Assembly (NCBI RefSeq): GCF_000719475.1
Contig: NZ_JOGO01000046.1
Coordinates: 1 to 52,555 of the forward strand
Source: Streptomyces sp. NRRL F-5630
Lineage (GTDB): Bacteria; Actinomycetota; Actinomycetes; Streptomycetales; Streptomycetaceae
DNA length: 52,555 nucleotides
Reading direction: 5' to 3'
The notes beneath the pieces were generated by a model that had not been told where the DNA came from, searched no databases, and saw nothing but the letters and a program-made list of their open reading frames with translations. This document shows positions 8,127-17,074 of this stretch, piece after piece. Within the stretch, counting starts at the first letter, position 1. The number at the start of each line of letters is the position of its first letter. The position numbers and the translations under genes were made by a program.

Positions 8127-10253
8127 TCAGGCCCCCCGCTCCTCGCCCCGCCCCTCCCCCGCCAGCCCCGCGAGGATCTTGTCGGGGGTGAGAGGCAGTT
8201 CCCTGAAGCGGACGCCGGTCGCGTGGTGGACGGCGTTCGCGAGGGCGGCGGCGGTGCCGACGATGCCGATCTCGCCGATGCCCTTGCTGCCCATCGGGTT
8301 GAGGTGCGGGTCCTCCTCGTCGAGCCAGTCCGCCTCGATGTCCGGTGTGTCGGCACAGGCCGGTACGTGGTAGGAGGCGAGGTCGGACTCGACGAAGGCG
8401 CCCGAGGCCGGGTCGAGCGAGCTGCCCTCGGTGAGGGCCATGCCGAGGCCCATGACCATGCCGCCCCGGAACTGGGAGCGGGCGGTGCGCGAGTTGAGGA
8501 CACGGCCCACGGCGTAGTGGCCGAGGAGGCGCCGGGCGCGCACCTCGCCGGTCACGGTGTCGACCTGCACCTCGGCGAAGTGGGCGCCGAAGGCGTGCCG
8601 CGCGTACGGCGACCCGGCGCCCGCCAGGTCCGTCGTGTCGGCCGCGACGGTGAGCCCTTCGGCGGGCACGGAGCCGCCGTACTCGCCGAGCGCTTCGAGG
8701 AGTTCGGTGCACGCCTGGTGGACGGCCCAGCCCCAGGACGCGGTGCCGGAGGAGCCGCCCGCGAGCGGGGCGCGGGGCAGGTCGCTGTCGCCGAGGGCGA
8801 GGCCGACGCGGTCGAGCGGGACACCCAGCGCGTCGGCGGCGATCTGCGCGAGGACGGTGCGGGCGCCCGTACCGATGTCCGTGGCGTTGACCCGTACCGC
8901 GTACGTCCCGTCGGGGCGCGCGGTGGCCTCAGCCGTCGAGGGGGAGACCAGGACCGGGTAGGTCGCCGCCGCGACGCCGGTGCCGAGGAGGAGGCGGCCC
9001 TCGCGGCGCGCACCGGGGCGTGGGTCGCGCGTGTGCCAGCCGAAGCGCTCCGCGCCCGCGCGCAGGCACTCGACGAGGTGGCGGCTGCTGAAGGGGCGGC
9101 CCGAGTCGGGCTCCGCGTCGGGCTCGTTGCGGACGCGCAGCTCGACAGGGTCGATCCCGACGGCCTCGGCGAGTTCGTCCATCGCGGATTCGAGCGCGAA
9201 CATGCCGGATGCCTCGCCGGGGGCGCGCATCCAGGAGGGGCTGGGGACGTCGAGAGGCAGGACGCGGTGGGTCGTGCGGCTGTGCGGCGAGGTGTACATG
9301 ACGCGGGCGGGTACGGCGGCCTGTTCGACGAACTCCTTGATCCGCGAGGTGTGCGTGATGACCTCGTGGGCCAGGGCGCCGATCGTGCCGTCCTCGGCGG
9401 CGCCGAGCCGCAGGCGGTGCAGGGTCGGGGCGCGGTGCCCGACGACGGCGGGCAGCTGGCGGCGTGGCAGGGCGAGTTTGACGGGGCGTCCGACGTGCAG
9501 CGCCGCGAGTGCGGCGAGGACGGGCTGCGGACGCGGGGTGCCCTTGGAGCCGAAGCCGCCGCCGACGTGCGGGGAGTGGACGGTGATGTCCTCCTCGGAC
9601 ATGCCGAAGAGCGTGGCGAGGGCGGTGCGGACGGCGTTGGTGCCCTGGCTGCTGTCGTGGACGACGAGGCGGCCGGCGTCCCATGCCGCGACGCTCGCGT
9701 GCGGCTCCATGGGGTGGTTGTGGAGCGGGGGGATGCGGTAGGTGCGGTCGACGCGGACGGGGGCCCCGGCGAAGGCGTCGGCGAAGTCTCCGCGCTCGCG
9801 GTCGGCGGGGTAGCCGCCGTTCGCCTCCTGCGGGCGTTGGATGCCGGTGTGCCCCGGGCGCAGTCCCACGTCGTGCGGATCGGTCTCGTACGTGACGCGC
9901 AGCGCGAGCGCCCCGGCCCGGGCGGCCTCCAGGGTCTCGGCGACGACGAGGGCGACGTACCAGCCGAAGTGCGGGACGCGGGGGTCCTGGAGGAGGTGCA
10001 GCGTGGGGTCGTCGGGGGCGGCTAGGCGGCGGGCGTTCTCGTGGCTGAGGACGGCGACGACACCGGGCATGCGCAGGACCTCGGCGTCGTGGACGGCGGT
10101 GACGCGTCCGGAGGCGATGGTCGCGGGGACGGGCCAGGCGTGGGCGAGGCGCGGCGGGCGGTGCTCGGCGGCGTAGCGGGCGGTCCCTGTGACCTTGGCG
10201 CGGCCCTCCGCGCGCGGGACGTCGGTGCCGAGGACGGGTGCGGGGGTGTTCAC
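8127..10253 (-). CDS. Xanthine dehydrogenase-type molybdopterin-binding subunit
   Basis: 708 residues, the large catalytic subunit of a three-subunit molybdenum hydroxylase. The aldehyde oxidase/xanthine dehydrogenase a/b hammerhead domain is at about 1-130 ([15 protein letters not shown]), followed by the Mo-pterin domains with GGGFGSKG, a GGSSGTAS segment and the near-C-terminal GIGEIG motif whose Glu is the expected active-site base. The GTG start overlaps the stop of the FAD subunit as GTGA, implying coupled translation. YagR-like three-subunit layout. Substrate (purine, aldehyde or other) is not determinable. Confidence 0.93.
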   Translation of the reverse strand: MNTPAPVLGTDVPRAEGRAKVTGTARYAAEHRPPRLAHAWPVPATIASGRVTAVHDAEVLRMPGVVAVLSHENARRLAAPDDPTLHLLQDPRVPHFGWYVALVVAETLEAARAGALALRVTYETDPHDVGLRPGHTGIQRPQEANGGYPADRERGDFADAFAGAPVRVDRTYRIPPLHNHPMEPHASVAAWDAGRLVVHDSSQGTNAVRTALATLFGMSEEDITVHSPHVGGGFGSKGTPRPQPVLAALAALHVGRPVKLALPRRQLPAVVGHRAPTLHRLRLGAAEDGTIGALAHEVITHTSRIKEFVEQAAVPARVMYTSPHSRTTHRVLPLDVPSPSWMRAPGEASGMFALESAMDELAEAVGIDPVELRVRNEPDAEPDSGRPFSSRHLVECLRAGAERFGWHTRDPRPGARREGRLLLGTGVAAATYPVLVSPSTAEATARPDGTYAVRVNATDIGTGARTVLAQIAADALGVPLDRVGLALGDSDLPRAPLAGGSSGTASWGWAVHQACTELLEALGEYGGSVPAEGLTVAADTTDLAGAGSPYARHAFGAHFAEVQVDTVTGEVRARRLLGHYAVGRVLNSRTARSQFRGGMVMGLGMALTEGSSLDPASGAFVESDLASYHVPACADTPDIEADWLDEEDPHLNPMGSKGIGEIGIVGTAAALANAVHHATGVRFRELPLTPDKILAGLAGEGRGEERGA

Positions 10254-11260
10254 GGCTGCGGCTCCGGGGCGGTCTGGGCGGCGGCGAGGTCGGTGAGGAC
10301 GGCGACGGAGAGTTCCACGGCGAGGGGGACCTTGAAGGCGTTGTCGGGGCGGGGGTCCGCTTGGGCGAGTTCGGCCTCGGCGGCGCGGCGGAAGGTTCCC
10401 TGGTCGGCGCGCGCCCCCGTGAGGACGTCCTCGGCGCGCGCGGCGCGCCAGGGCCGGGGCGCGACGCCGCCGAACGCGAGCCTGGCCTGCCGCACGGTGC
10501 CGTCGGGGCCGAGGCGCAGGACGGCGGCGACCGAGACGAGGGCGAAGGCGTAGGAGGCGCGGTCGCGGGCCTTGCGGTAGGCGGAGGGGGCCCCGGCGGT
10601 GGCGGGCGGCAGGGTGACGGCGGTGATGAGTTCGCCGGGGGCGAGGGTCGTGTCGCGTTCGGGGTGCGCGCCCGGCAGCCGGTGGAGTTCGGTGACGGGC
10701 AGGGTGCGGGTGCCCTCGGGCCCTTCGACGGTCAGTTCGGCGTCGAGCGCGGCCAGGGCGACGGCCATGTCGGAGAGGTGGGTCGCGAGGCAGGAGGGGG
10801 AGGCGCCGAGGACGGCGAGGTCGCGGCTGTGCCCGGTGAGCGCGCCGCAGCCGGTGCCGGGGGCGCGCTTGTTGCAGGGCTGGGCGAGGTCCTGGAAGTA
10901 GGGGCAGCGGGTGCGCTGGAGGAGGTTGCCGCCGGTCGTGGCGGCGTTGCGGAGCTGTCCGGAGGCGCCGGCGAGGAGCGCCTGCGAGAGGACGGGCCAG
11001 TCGGCGCGGACGCGGGGGTGCGCGGCGAGGTCGCTGTTGCGGACGCCCGCGCCGACGCGCACGCCGCCCTCGGGGGTGTCCTCGACGGTGTCGAGGGGCA
11101 GGGCGGTGAGGTCGATGAGGGTCGCGGGGGTCTCGACGCCGAGTTTCATGAGGTCGACGAGGTTGGTGCCGCCGCCGAGGTAGCGCGCCGCCGGTGCGCT
11201 CGTGTGGGCCTCGATCGCCTCGGGGACGGTGCGGGCGCGGACGTAGCCGAAGGGTTTCAC
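10250..11260 (-). CDS. Xanthine dehydrogenase-type FAD-binding subunit
   Basis: 336 residues, the middle subunit, which passes electrons from the Fe-S protein via FAD. The FAD-binding motifs are readable: [13 protein letters not shown] near residue 27 and the NAATTGGNL region near 107. Several Cys in RCPYFQ...[13 protein letters not shown] resemble the extra Fe-S loop seen in YagS-type subunits. The GTG start overlaps the previous gene's stop as GTGA, as does its own stop with the next start. Same operon and assembly as the flanking genes. Confidence 0.93.
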   Translation of the reverse strand: MKPFGYVRARTVPEAIEAHTSAPAARYLGGGTNLVDLMKLGVETPATLIDLTALPLDTVEDTPEGGVRVGAGVRNSDLAAHPRVRADWPVLSQALLAGASGQLRNAATTGGNLLQRTRCPYFQDLAQPCNKRAPGTGCGALTGHSRDLAVLGASPSCLATHLSDMAVALAALDAELTVEGPEGTRTLPVTELHRLPGAHPERDTTLAPGELITAVTLPPATAGAPSAYRKARDRASYAFALVSVAAVLRLGPDGTVRQARLAFGGVAPRPWRAARAEDVLTGARADQGTFRRAAEAELAQADPRPDNAFKVPLAVELSVAVLTDLAAAQTAPEPQP

Positions 11261-11823
11261 CGGGCGACCTCCGCGACGGCGCGCACGAGGTGCGGGTAGG
11301 CGCCGCAACGGCACAGGTTGCCGCTGAGCCGTTCGCGGATCTCGGCGTCGTCGAGCGGTACGGGGCCGGGTGGGCGTCCGGGCGGTGTGACGAGCGAGGG
11401 GTGCCCGGCCTCTGCCTCGGCGAGGACGCCGAGCGCGGAGCAGAGCTGTCCGGGGGTGCAGTAGCCGCACTGGTAGGCGTCGTGGGCGAGGAACGCCTCC
11501 TGGAGCGGGTGGAGGCGCTCCCCGTCCGCGAGTCCCTCGACGGTGGTGACCTCGGCGTCCTGGCACGTGGCGGCGAGGACGAGGCAGCTGTTGACGCGTC
11601 GCCCGCCGAGGAGCACGGTGCACGCCCCGCACTGCCCGTGGTCGCAGCCCTTCTTGGTGCCGATGAGGCCGAGGTGTTCGCGCAGCAGGTCGATGAGCGC
11701 GGTGCGGTGGTCGAGGGCGGGAACCTCGTACACGGTGCCGTTGACACGGAGGGTGAGGTCCGAGTGGTGGGGGCTGTCGGCGCCGACGCGGGGCTCGGCG
11801 GGGGTGTTCTCCGGCTGGGGCAC
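11257..11823 (-). CDS. Xanthine dehydrogenase-type 2Fe-2S subunit
   Basis: 188 residues. The plant-type ferredoxin cluster motif is [12 protein letters not shown] plus a later Cys (residues about 57-77), and the second, helical [2Fe-2S] domain carries CGYCTPG and LCRCG (about 115-175). First gene of the operon, with the order Fe-S, FAD, Mo. The start is GTG with AAAGGA 5 nt upstream. It has no Tat signal, unlike E. coli YagT, so the complex should be cytoplasmic. Divergent from the chaplin gene. Confidence 0.93.
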   Translation of the reverse strand: MPQPENTPAEPRVGADSPHHSDLTLRVNGTVYEVPALDHRTALIDLLREHLGLIGTKKGCDHGQCGACTVLLGGRRVNSCLVLAATCQDAEVTTVEGLADGERLHPLQEAFLAHDAYQCGYCTPGQLCSALGVLAEAEAGHPSLVTPPGRPPGPVPLDDAEIRERLSGNLCRCGAYPHLVRAVAEVAR

Positions 11824-12099
11824 GGGCTTCCTTTCCTGGGTACGTGCTCGGGCGGGCGTCCGGCGGGCTGCCACGGGCCCGGGTGCCCCGCTCCTGGTCA
11901 CGGCTGGTGCGGGGGCGTGGTGCGGGGTCAAGACTGCGGTGGCGAGGGCGCCGGGGCCCGCCGGGCACGGGCGGGAGGGGGCCCCGTCACCCGACTGCCA
12001 CACGCGGCGGCGAGGAGCGTGACCCGGCGTGCGCACGCGCGTTGGAGAGGGCACAGCGGTCACGGGGTGTGGCCGCTGCCTCTTGGAAGGAACACAGAC

Positions 12100-12387
12100 A
12101 TGTCGCGTATCGCGAAGACCGCCGCCGTTCTCGCGGGCACGGGTGCCCTGGTCGCCACCGGCGCGGGCCTCGCCGCCGCCGACGCCGGTGCCCAGGGCCT
12201 CGCCGCCGGTTCCCCGGGTGTCCTGTCGGGCAACGCCCTGCAGGTCCCGGTCCACATCCCCGTGAACCTCTGCGGCAACACGATCGACGTCATCGGTCTG
12301 CTCAACCCGGCGTTCGGCAACACCTGCGCCAACGTCGACGGCGACCGCGGCCACGGTGGCTACGGCGACGAGGGCTACGGCAAGTGA
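12100..12387 (+). CDS. Short chaplin
   Basis: 95-residue precursor. Residues 1-29 are a Sec signal (VLAGTGALVATGAGLAAADA). One chaplin domain follows (about 38-80): SPGVLSGN, QVPVHIPVN, CGNTIDVIGLLNP, FGNTCAN, with the two conserved Cys of the ChpF/G/H type. Chaplins assemble into the amyloid-like hydrophobic sheath of aerial hyphae and spores. Short chaplins normally stop shortly after the second Cys, but this one has an extra DGDRGHGGYGDEGYGK-type tail rich in Gly, His and Tyr. AAGGA lies about 8 nt before the ATG. A bidirectional terminator follows. Confidence 0.95.
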   Translation: MSRIAKTAAVLAGTGALVATGAGLAAADAGAQGLAAGSPGVLSGNALQVPVHIPVNLCGNTIDVIGLLNPAFGNTCANVDGDRGHGGYGDEGYGK

Positions 12388-12462
12388 GCTGCCCTACCCC
12401 CGCGTGACGGCGGGACGACCGGGCCCCCGTGCGATCCGGTCGGCATCCGCCCGTGACGAGGA

Positions 12463-12496
12463 ACGGCCCCGGAGCGCGCTCGCGCTCCGGGGCCGT
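12463..12496. terminator. Bidirectional terminator between chaplin and tyrosinase
   Basis: Perfect 16-bp stem ACGGCCCCGGAGCGCG / CGCGCTCCGGGGCCGT with a 2-nt spacer, midway between the two convergent genes. Confidence 0.88.
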
Positions 12497-12528
12497 CGCA
12501 CGTCCGCCGCGCCTCTGCGCGGGGCGGT

Positions 12529-13395
12529 TCACGCGTACCGGTAGATCCCGCTGTGGTCGAGCAGTTCCGAGGGCTTCACGCGCCACGGGGGCATGGGGTC
12601 CTCCAGGGTGGGGACGCGGCCCCGTTGGGAGTTGCCGAGCGGGAGCGGCCGGTCGGGCAGGTAGCCGGAGCCGGGATTGGCGTGCTGCCAGCGGGACCAG
12701 ACACGGTCGATGAAGGCGTGGTGGAGCCAGAAGACGGGGTCGTTGGGCGAGGCGCCGCTGAGCATCGTGCCGCCGACCCAGCGGTGGACGCGGTTGTGGT
12801 TGCGCCAGCGGGCGTTGCCCCGGCCGCTGCCCCAGCCCTCCAGTTTGTTGCGGAAGCCGCGCGAGGCGGTGGAGTCCCAGGGCGGGGAGTCGTAGGTGGT
12901 GTCGGAGACGGCCTCGTCGAGGTCCCGCGGGGTGGGCAGGTCCATCGGGTCCTGCGGGCGGCCGAAGGCCCGGCGCAGGTACGGGCGGTCGTCGGTGGAC
13001 TCGGTGAGGGTCCAGTCGCCGTGCGCGTGGGCGAAGGCCCCGGTGGTGACCTGCTGGTCGGAGGCGCGTCCGTTGCCGCCGAGGAAGTCGTCGCGCCACA
13101 GCGCGGCCTTGGCGGTGCGGTCCTTCGTCCAGTCCCAGTAGGGCACGGTGACGCGCGCGTCGATCTTGCGCAGGTCGCGTTCGAACTCCAGGAGGAACTG
13201 GCGGTGCCAGGGCAGGAAGGAGGGTGTCATGTGGGCTGCGCGCAGGCCCTTCGAGCCGTCGGAGGTGTAGTAGCGGATGTGGGTGCGGACGTAGTCGTCG
13301 TAGCGTCCCGAGCGCTTGAGGGCGAGCACGGCGTCGACGAAGCGACGGCGCTCGGCGGCGCTCAGGTCGCGCTGGTTCTTGCGGGTGTACGTCAT
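12529..13395 (-). CDS. melC2: Tyrosinase MelC2
   Basis: 288 residues, slightly longer than the usual ~273. Both type-3 copper sites are intact: CuA ligands His39, His55 and His64 (last in FLPWH), CuB ligands His200 and His204 (HNRVH) and the HH at 225-226 in NDPVFWLHH. It oxidises tyrosine to dopaquinone, giving melanin. It has no signal peptide; export depends on MelC1, which also delivers copper. melC1 lies directly upstream with a 33-nt gap containing GCAGGAGA, so they form the classical melC operon. Confidence 0.96.
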   Translation of the reverse strand: MTYTRKNQRDLSAAERRRFVDAVLALKRSGRYDDYVRTHIRYYTSDGSKGLRAAHMTPSFLPWHRQFLLEFERDLRKIDARVTVPYWDWTKDRTAKAALWRDDFLGGNGRASDQQVTTGAFAHAHGDWTLTESTDDRPYLRRAFGRPQDPMDLPTPRDLDEAVSDTTYDSPPWDSTASRGFRNKLEGWGSGRGNARWRNHNRVHRWVGGTMLSGASPNDPVFWLHHAFIDRVWSRWQHANPGSGYLPDRPLPLGNSQRGRVPTLEDPMPPWRVKPSELLDHSGIYRYA

Positions 13396-13428
13396 CGGGC
13401 GGTCTCCTGCGGGTCGCTTGTGTGCGCC

Positions 13429-13893
13429 TCAGGCGCCGTACGCGGGGGTGCTGAGCCGGGCGCCGCCGAGTTCGTCGACGGCGGCGCGCGCCGCGGCCCG
13501 GGTGTCCGGGTACGAGGTGTAGTGGTCGACGGAGCTGACGAAGCCGCCGTCCGCGCGGGGCATGAGGTGCAGGGCGCGGCCGTCGATCGTGGCCCAGTCG
13601 GGCCCGTACGCGAGGTGCCTGCCCCGGTACGTCTCGGCGGCGCCGGAACCCGTGGCGCCGGAATCCGCCGTGCCGGGGCCCTCGGCGGTGGTCTCCCGCA
13701 CGGTGCGCAGGAGCGGGGCGAGGGCGCCGCCGGTCCCCGCGAGGCCGGTGAGCGCGAGCAGGGCGCCGAGGAGGCCGCGGCGGCGGGGGCGCGAGGGTCC
13801 GGGAGGTACGAGGGGCGTCGGCGGGACGGTTTCGGGGGGCGTGGGCGGGGCGGTGGGCAGCGGTGCGGGTGCGAGGGGGGTGGGTGCGGCCAT
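13429..13893 (-). CDS. melC1: Tyrosinase cofactor / copper chaperone MelC1
   Basis: 154 residues. The C-terminal half is the MelC1 domain (ETYRGRHLAYG, IDGRALHLMPRADGGFVSSVDHYTSYPDTRAAARAAVDEL), whose Tyr/His-rich loop occupies the tyrosinase active site and loads copper. The export signal is Tat-like (RPRRRGLLGALLALTGLAG), but it starts only at about residue 35, after an unusual Pro-rich leader with about 11 prolines. GGAG lies about 9 nt before the ATG. Acts with MelC2, secreted as a complex by hitch-hiking. Confidence 0.92.
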   Translation of the reverse strand: MAAPTPLAPAPLPTAPPTPPETVPPTPLVPPGPSRPRRRGLLGALLALTGLAGTGGALAPLLRTVRETTAEGPGTADSGATGSGAAETYRGRHLAYGPDWATIDGRALHLMPRADGGFVSSVDHYTSYPDTRAAARAAVDELGGARLSTPAYGA

Positions 13894-14206
13894 AGGGGTG
13901 GTGCTCCGTCCTCGTCGTCGAGTGCGCTGGTCGGGGCGGGGTGCCGCCCGCTGGGGACAACGAGCGGTACGCGGGGCGGTTGCTCGTCCGTACGGCTTCA
14001 TCGGCCAGAAACCGAAGCCGGGCGGTGGACGGAGGGGGCCGTGAATGGCCTGAATTCCTGGTGAATCGCCCTGGATAACAAGGATTCAGGAAACAGAAGT
14101 TGAAGGCACGGCCGGGCCAAAAACCAATTCCCGCACAGGACTTGACGCGTTCTTAACATCGGGGAAGCATCGTCACGCACAGTCCGCGACCCTTGGAGTG
14201 GCGCAG
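13894..14206. promoter_or_regulatory. Divergent promoter region, melC and GH55 gene
   Basis: 313 bp between melC1 and the glucanase gene. The part from about 14046 to 14165 is clearly more AT-rich than its surroundings (ATAACAAGGATTCAGGAAAC, CCAAAAACCAATTC, TTCTTAAC), typical of Streptomyces promoters. A TTGACG at about 14141 could be a -35, but no well-spaced -10 is obvious. No gene inside. Confidence 0.5.
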
Positions 14207-16027
14207 ATGCCCTTTCCCCCCACGATGTCCCGTACCGATCCCCCCACCGGTTCTCCCCACAGAACCACCGGGACCCGGCGTGCGCGCGGCCGGCGCCGCG
14301 CGGGCGTGCTCACCGCCGTCTCGGCCCTGCTGACACCGTTGTTCCTGCTCGCGCCCACGGGGCCGGCGACGGCCGCGGACCTGCCGGGCGGCGGCGACCT
14401 CGGCCCGAACGTGAAGGTCTTCGATCCCTCGACCCCGGACATCCAGGGCCAGGTGGACACGATCTTCAAGCAGCAGGAGTCCGCCCAGTTCGGCGACGGG
14501 CGCTACCAGCTCCTGTTCAAGCCCGGCACGTACGACAATCTCAATGTCCAGCTCGGCTTCTACACCTCGATATCCGGGCTCGGCCTGAGCCCGGACGACA
14601 CCACCTTCAACGGGGACGTCACCGTCGACGCGGGCTGGTTCGACGGCAACGCCACGCAGAATTTCTGGCGTTCGGCGGAGAACCTGGCGCTCAACCCCGT
14701 CAACGGCACGGACCGCTGGGCCGTCGCGCAGGCCGCGCCGTTCCGCCGGATGCACGTCAAGGGCGGGCTCAATCTCGCCCCGGACGGGTACGGCTGGGCC
14801 AGTGGTGGCTACATCGCCGACAGCAAGATCGACGGCGAGGTCGCGCCCTACTCGCAGCAGCAGTGGTACACCCGCGACAGTTCGGTCGGCGGCTGGACCA
14901 ACGGTGTGTGGAACATGGTCTTCTCGGGGGTGAGCGGCGCCCCGGCGCAGTCCTTCCCCGAGCCGCCGTACACCACCTTGGACTCGACGCCCGTCTCGCG
15001 CGAGAAGCCGTTCCTCTACCTCGACGGGAACGACTACAAGGTGTTCGTCCCCGCCAAGCGCGAGAACGCGCGCGGCACCAGCTGGGAGGGCGGCGACCCG
15101 GCGGGCGAGTCCCTCCCGCTCGACCAGTTCTACGTGGTCAAGCCGGGAACGAGCGCCGACACGATCAACCAGGCGGTCGAGCAGGGCCTGCACCTGCTGT
15201 TCACGCCCGGCGTGTACCACGTGGACAAGCCGATCGAGGTCGACCGTCCCGACACGGTCGTGCTCGGCCTCGGCTACGCGACGATCGTGCCGGACGGCGG
15301 CGCGACGGCGCTGCGCGTCGGCGACGTGGACGGCGTGAAGGTGGCCGGGCTCCTCGTGGACGCGGGCACCACCAAGTCGGACACGCTCGTCGAGGTCGGC
15401 ACGAAGGGTACGCACACGGATCACGCGGCGAACCCCACCTCGCTCCAGGACGTCTTCATCCGGGTCGGCGGCGCCGGTCCCGGCAAGGCGGACAACGGCA
15501 TGGTGATCAACAGTGACGACACGATCATCGACCACACCTGGATCTGGCGGGCCGACCACGGCGACGGGGTCGGCTGGGAGACCAACCGCGCCGACTACGG
15601 GTTCACGGTGAACGGCGACGACGTCCTCGCGACGGGTCTGTTCGTCGAGCACTTCAACAAGTACGACGTGCTCTGGAACGGCGAGCGCGGCCGGACGATC
15701 TTCTTCCAGAACGAGAAGGCGTACGACGCGCCGAACCAGGCCGCCGTCCAGGACGGCACCACGAAGGGCTTCGCGGCGTACAAGGTCGCGGACTCGGTGC
15801 AGACCCACGAGGGCTGGGGGCTCGGCAGCTACTGCAACTTCACCGCCGACTCCTCGATCCGGCAGGACAACGGCTTCCAGGCCCCGGCCAACCCGGGCGT
15901 GAAGTTCCACGACCTGCTCGTCGTCTCGCTCGGCGGCAAGGGCCAGTACAACCACGTCATCAACGAGGTCGGCGGCGCCACCTCGGGCTCCGACACGGTC
16001 CCCTCGCAGGTGGTCTCCTGGCCGTAA
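14207..16027 (+). CDS. Secreted GH55 exo-beta-1,3-glucanase-like beta-helix protein
   Basis: 606 residues. Signal peptide about 1-52 (RRAGVLTAVSALLTPLFLLAPTGPATA). The mature protein follows the bacterial GH55 pattern as I recall it from SacteLam55A: GGGDLGPNVKVFDPSTP start, QFGDGRYQLLFKPGTYDNLN, WFDGNATQNFWRSAENL, ADHGDGVGWETN, and a late THEGWGLGSY whose Glu is the likely general acid. GH55 enzymes are tandem right-handed beta-helices that release glucose from beta-1,3-glucans such as fungal walls. Relatives are often misnamed adenylyl cyclase. Start chosen at ATG 14207 with GGAG 8 nt upstream. A strong terminator follows. Confidence 0.88.
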   Translation: MPFPPTMSRTDPPTGSPHRTTGTRRARGRRRAGVLTAVSALLTPLFLLAPTGPATAADLPGGGDLGPNVKVFDPSTPDIQGQVDTIFKQQESAQFGDGRYQLLFKPGTYDNLNVQLGFYTSISGLGLSPDDTTFNGDVTVDAGWFDGNATQNFWRSAENLALNPVNGTDRWAVAQAAPFRRMHVKGGLNLAPDGYGWASGGYIADSKIDGEVAPYSQQQWYTRDSSVGGWTNGVWNMVFSGVSGAPAQSFPEPPYTTLDSTPVSREKPFLYLDGNDYKVFVPAKRENARGTSWEGGDPAGESLPLDQFYVVKPGTSADTINQAVEQGLHLLFTPGVYHVDKPIEVDRPDTVVLGLGYATIVPDGGATALRVGDVDGVKVAGLLVDAGTTKSDTLVEVGTKGTHTDHAANPTSLQDVFIRVGGAGPGKADNGMVINSDDTIIDHTWIWRADHGDGVGWETNRADYGFTVNGDDVLATGLFVEHFNKYDVLWNGERGRTIFFQNEKAYDAPNQAAVQDGTTKGFAAYKVADSVQTHEGWGLGSYCNFTADSSIRQDNGFQAPANPGVKFHDLLVVSLGGKGQYNHVINEVGGATSGSDTVPSQVVSWP

Positions 16028-16058
16028 GCGGCCCGGAACCCACCGTCCCGAGGACAAG

Positions 16059-16100
16059 CCGGGGCCCGGTCGCCTTCGCCGGAAGGTGACCGGGCCCCGG
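16059..16100 (+). terminator. Strong terminator hairpin after the GH55 gene
   Basis: An 18-bp stem (16059-16076 with 16083-16100) with one G-U wobble and a 6-nt loop, 32 bp after the glucanase stop. Confidence 0.88.
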
Positions 16101-16150
16101 CCCGTGTCCGCGCGGGGACGGCGGCGCGCGGCGGCCCGGCGCGGGCTGCC

Positions 16151-16888
16151 TCAGCGGCCCCCGGTCACCCGCAGGACCGCCCCGGTGGCGTACGAGGACT
16201 CGGGGGAGAGGAACCAGGCGACGGCCGCCGCGATCTCGGAGAGCTCGCCGACGCGGCGCAGCGGGACCCCGGCGGCCATCCGCGCCGGGCGCTCCGGGTC
16301 CGGGTGGAAGTCGGTCACCACGGCGCCGGGTGCGACGGAGTTGACGCGGATGCCGGAGGGGCCGACCTCCTTGGAGAGCCCGATGGTGAGCGCGTCGACG
16401 GCGGCCTTGCTCGCCGCGTAGTGGATGTACTCCCCGGGCGAGCCGAGCGTCGCGGCGCCGGAGGAGATGTTGACGATCGCGCCCTCGACGCCGTCGCGCT
16501 CCCAGTCGCGCACCGCGCGGCGCGCGCAGAGCAGGCAGCCGAGGACGTTGACGTCGAGCGCGCGGCGCATCCCGGCGGCGTCGGCGTCGGCGAGCCTGCC
16601 GACGGGTCCGCTGACGCCCGCGTTGTTGACGAGCCCGGTGACCGGGCCGAGCGCGCTCGTCGCGGTGTCGAAGAGCCGCTCGACATCCGCCTCGTCGGCG
16701 GTGTCCCCGCCGACGGCGACGGCCTTCACGCCGCGCGCCCGCGCGTCCTCGGCGACGGCCTCGGCCTCCTCGCGGCCCTGGTGGTAGCCGACCGCGACGT
16801 GGTGGCCCTCGTCGGCGAGCCGGGCGACGACGGCGGCGCCGATCCCCCGGCTGCCGCCGGTGACCACCGTGACCTGCTGACGCGACAT
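16151..16888 (-). CDS. SDR family oxidoreductase (FabG-like)
   Basis: 245 residues, classical SDR. TGGSRGIG cofactor motif at residues 10-17, NNAG near 88, catalytic Ser in ISSG and YAASK near 155, PG motif after IRVNSVAPGAV and a C-terminal TGAVLRVTGGR. Probable 3-oxoacyl reductase or sugar dehydrogenase type; substrate unknown. GGAGG 4-5 nt before the ATG. It converges with the GH55 gene and lies downstream of the sedolisin gene, separated by a hairpin. Confidence 0.93.
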   Translation of the reverse strand: MSRQQVTVVTGGSRGIGAAVVARLADEGHHVAVGYHQGREEAEAVAEDARARGVKAVAVGGDTADEADVERLFDTATSALGPVTGLVNNAGVSGPVGRLADADAAGMRRALDVNVLGCLLCARRAVRDWERDGVEGAIVNISSGAATLGSPGEYIHYAASKAAVDALTIGLSKEVGPSGIRVNSVAPGAVVTDFHPDPERPARMAAGVPLRRVGELSEIAAAVAWFLSPESSYATGAVLRVTGGR

Positions 16889-16931
16889 GGTTCCTCCACG
16901 GGCTCGCTCGCTGTGGCCCTCACCTGAGGGC

Positions 16932-16980
16932 CTGTCCGACGCTCCCTTCCGCGCGGACGACGGCGGGAAGCGTCGGACAG
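16932..16980 (-). terminator. Inverted repeat after the sedolisin gene
   Basis: Perfect 12-bp arms CTGTCCGACGCT and AGCGTCGGACAG separated by 25 nt. It lies about 95 bp downstream of the sedolisin stop and just upstream of the SDR start, so it may be the sedolisin terminator or an operator for the SDR gene. Confidence 0.6.
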
Positions 16981-17074
16981 ACTCTAGATCGGTCTCCCCC
17001 TGCGAGGACGCCCGGCCCCGGCACGCGCGGGGCGTACCGGGGCCGGGCGGTCCGGGAGGGGGCCCGGCGCGGGC

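Noticed and set aside
12100..16027. Biosynthetic gene cluster for a secondary metabolite
   Set aside because: No PKS, NRPS, terpene or RiPP enzymes; chaplin, tyrosinase and glucanase are separate secreted functions.
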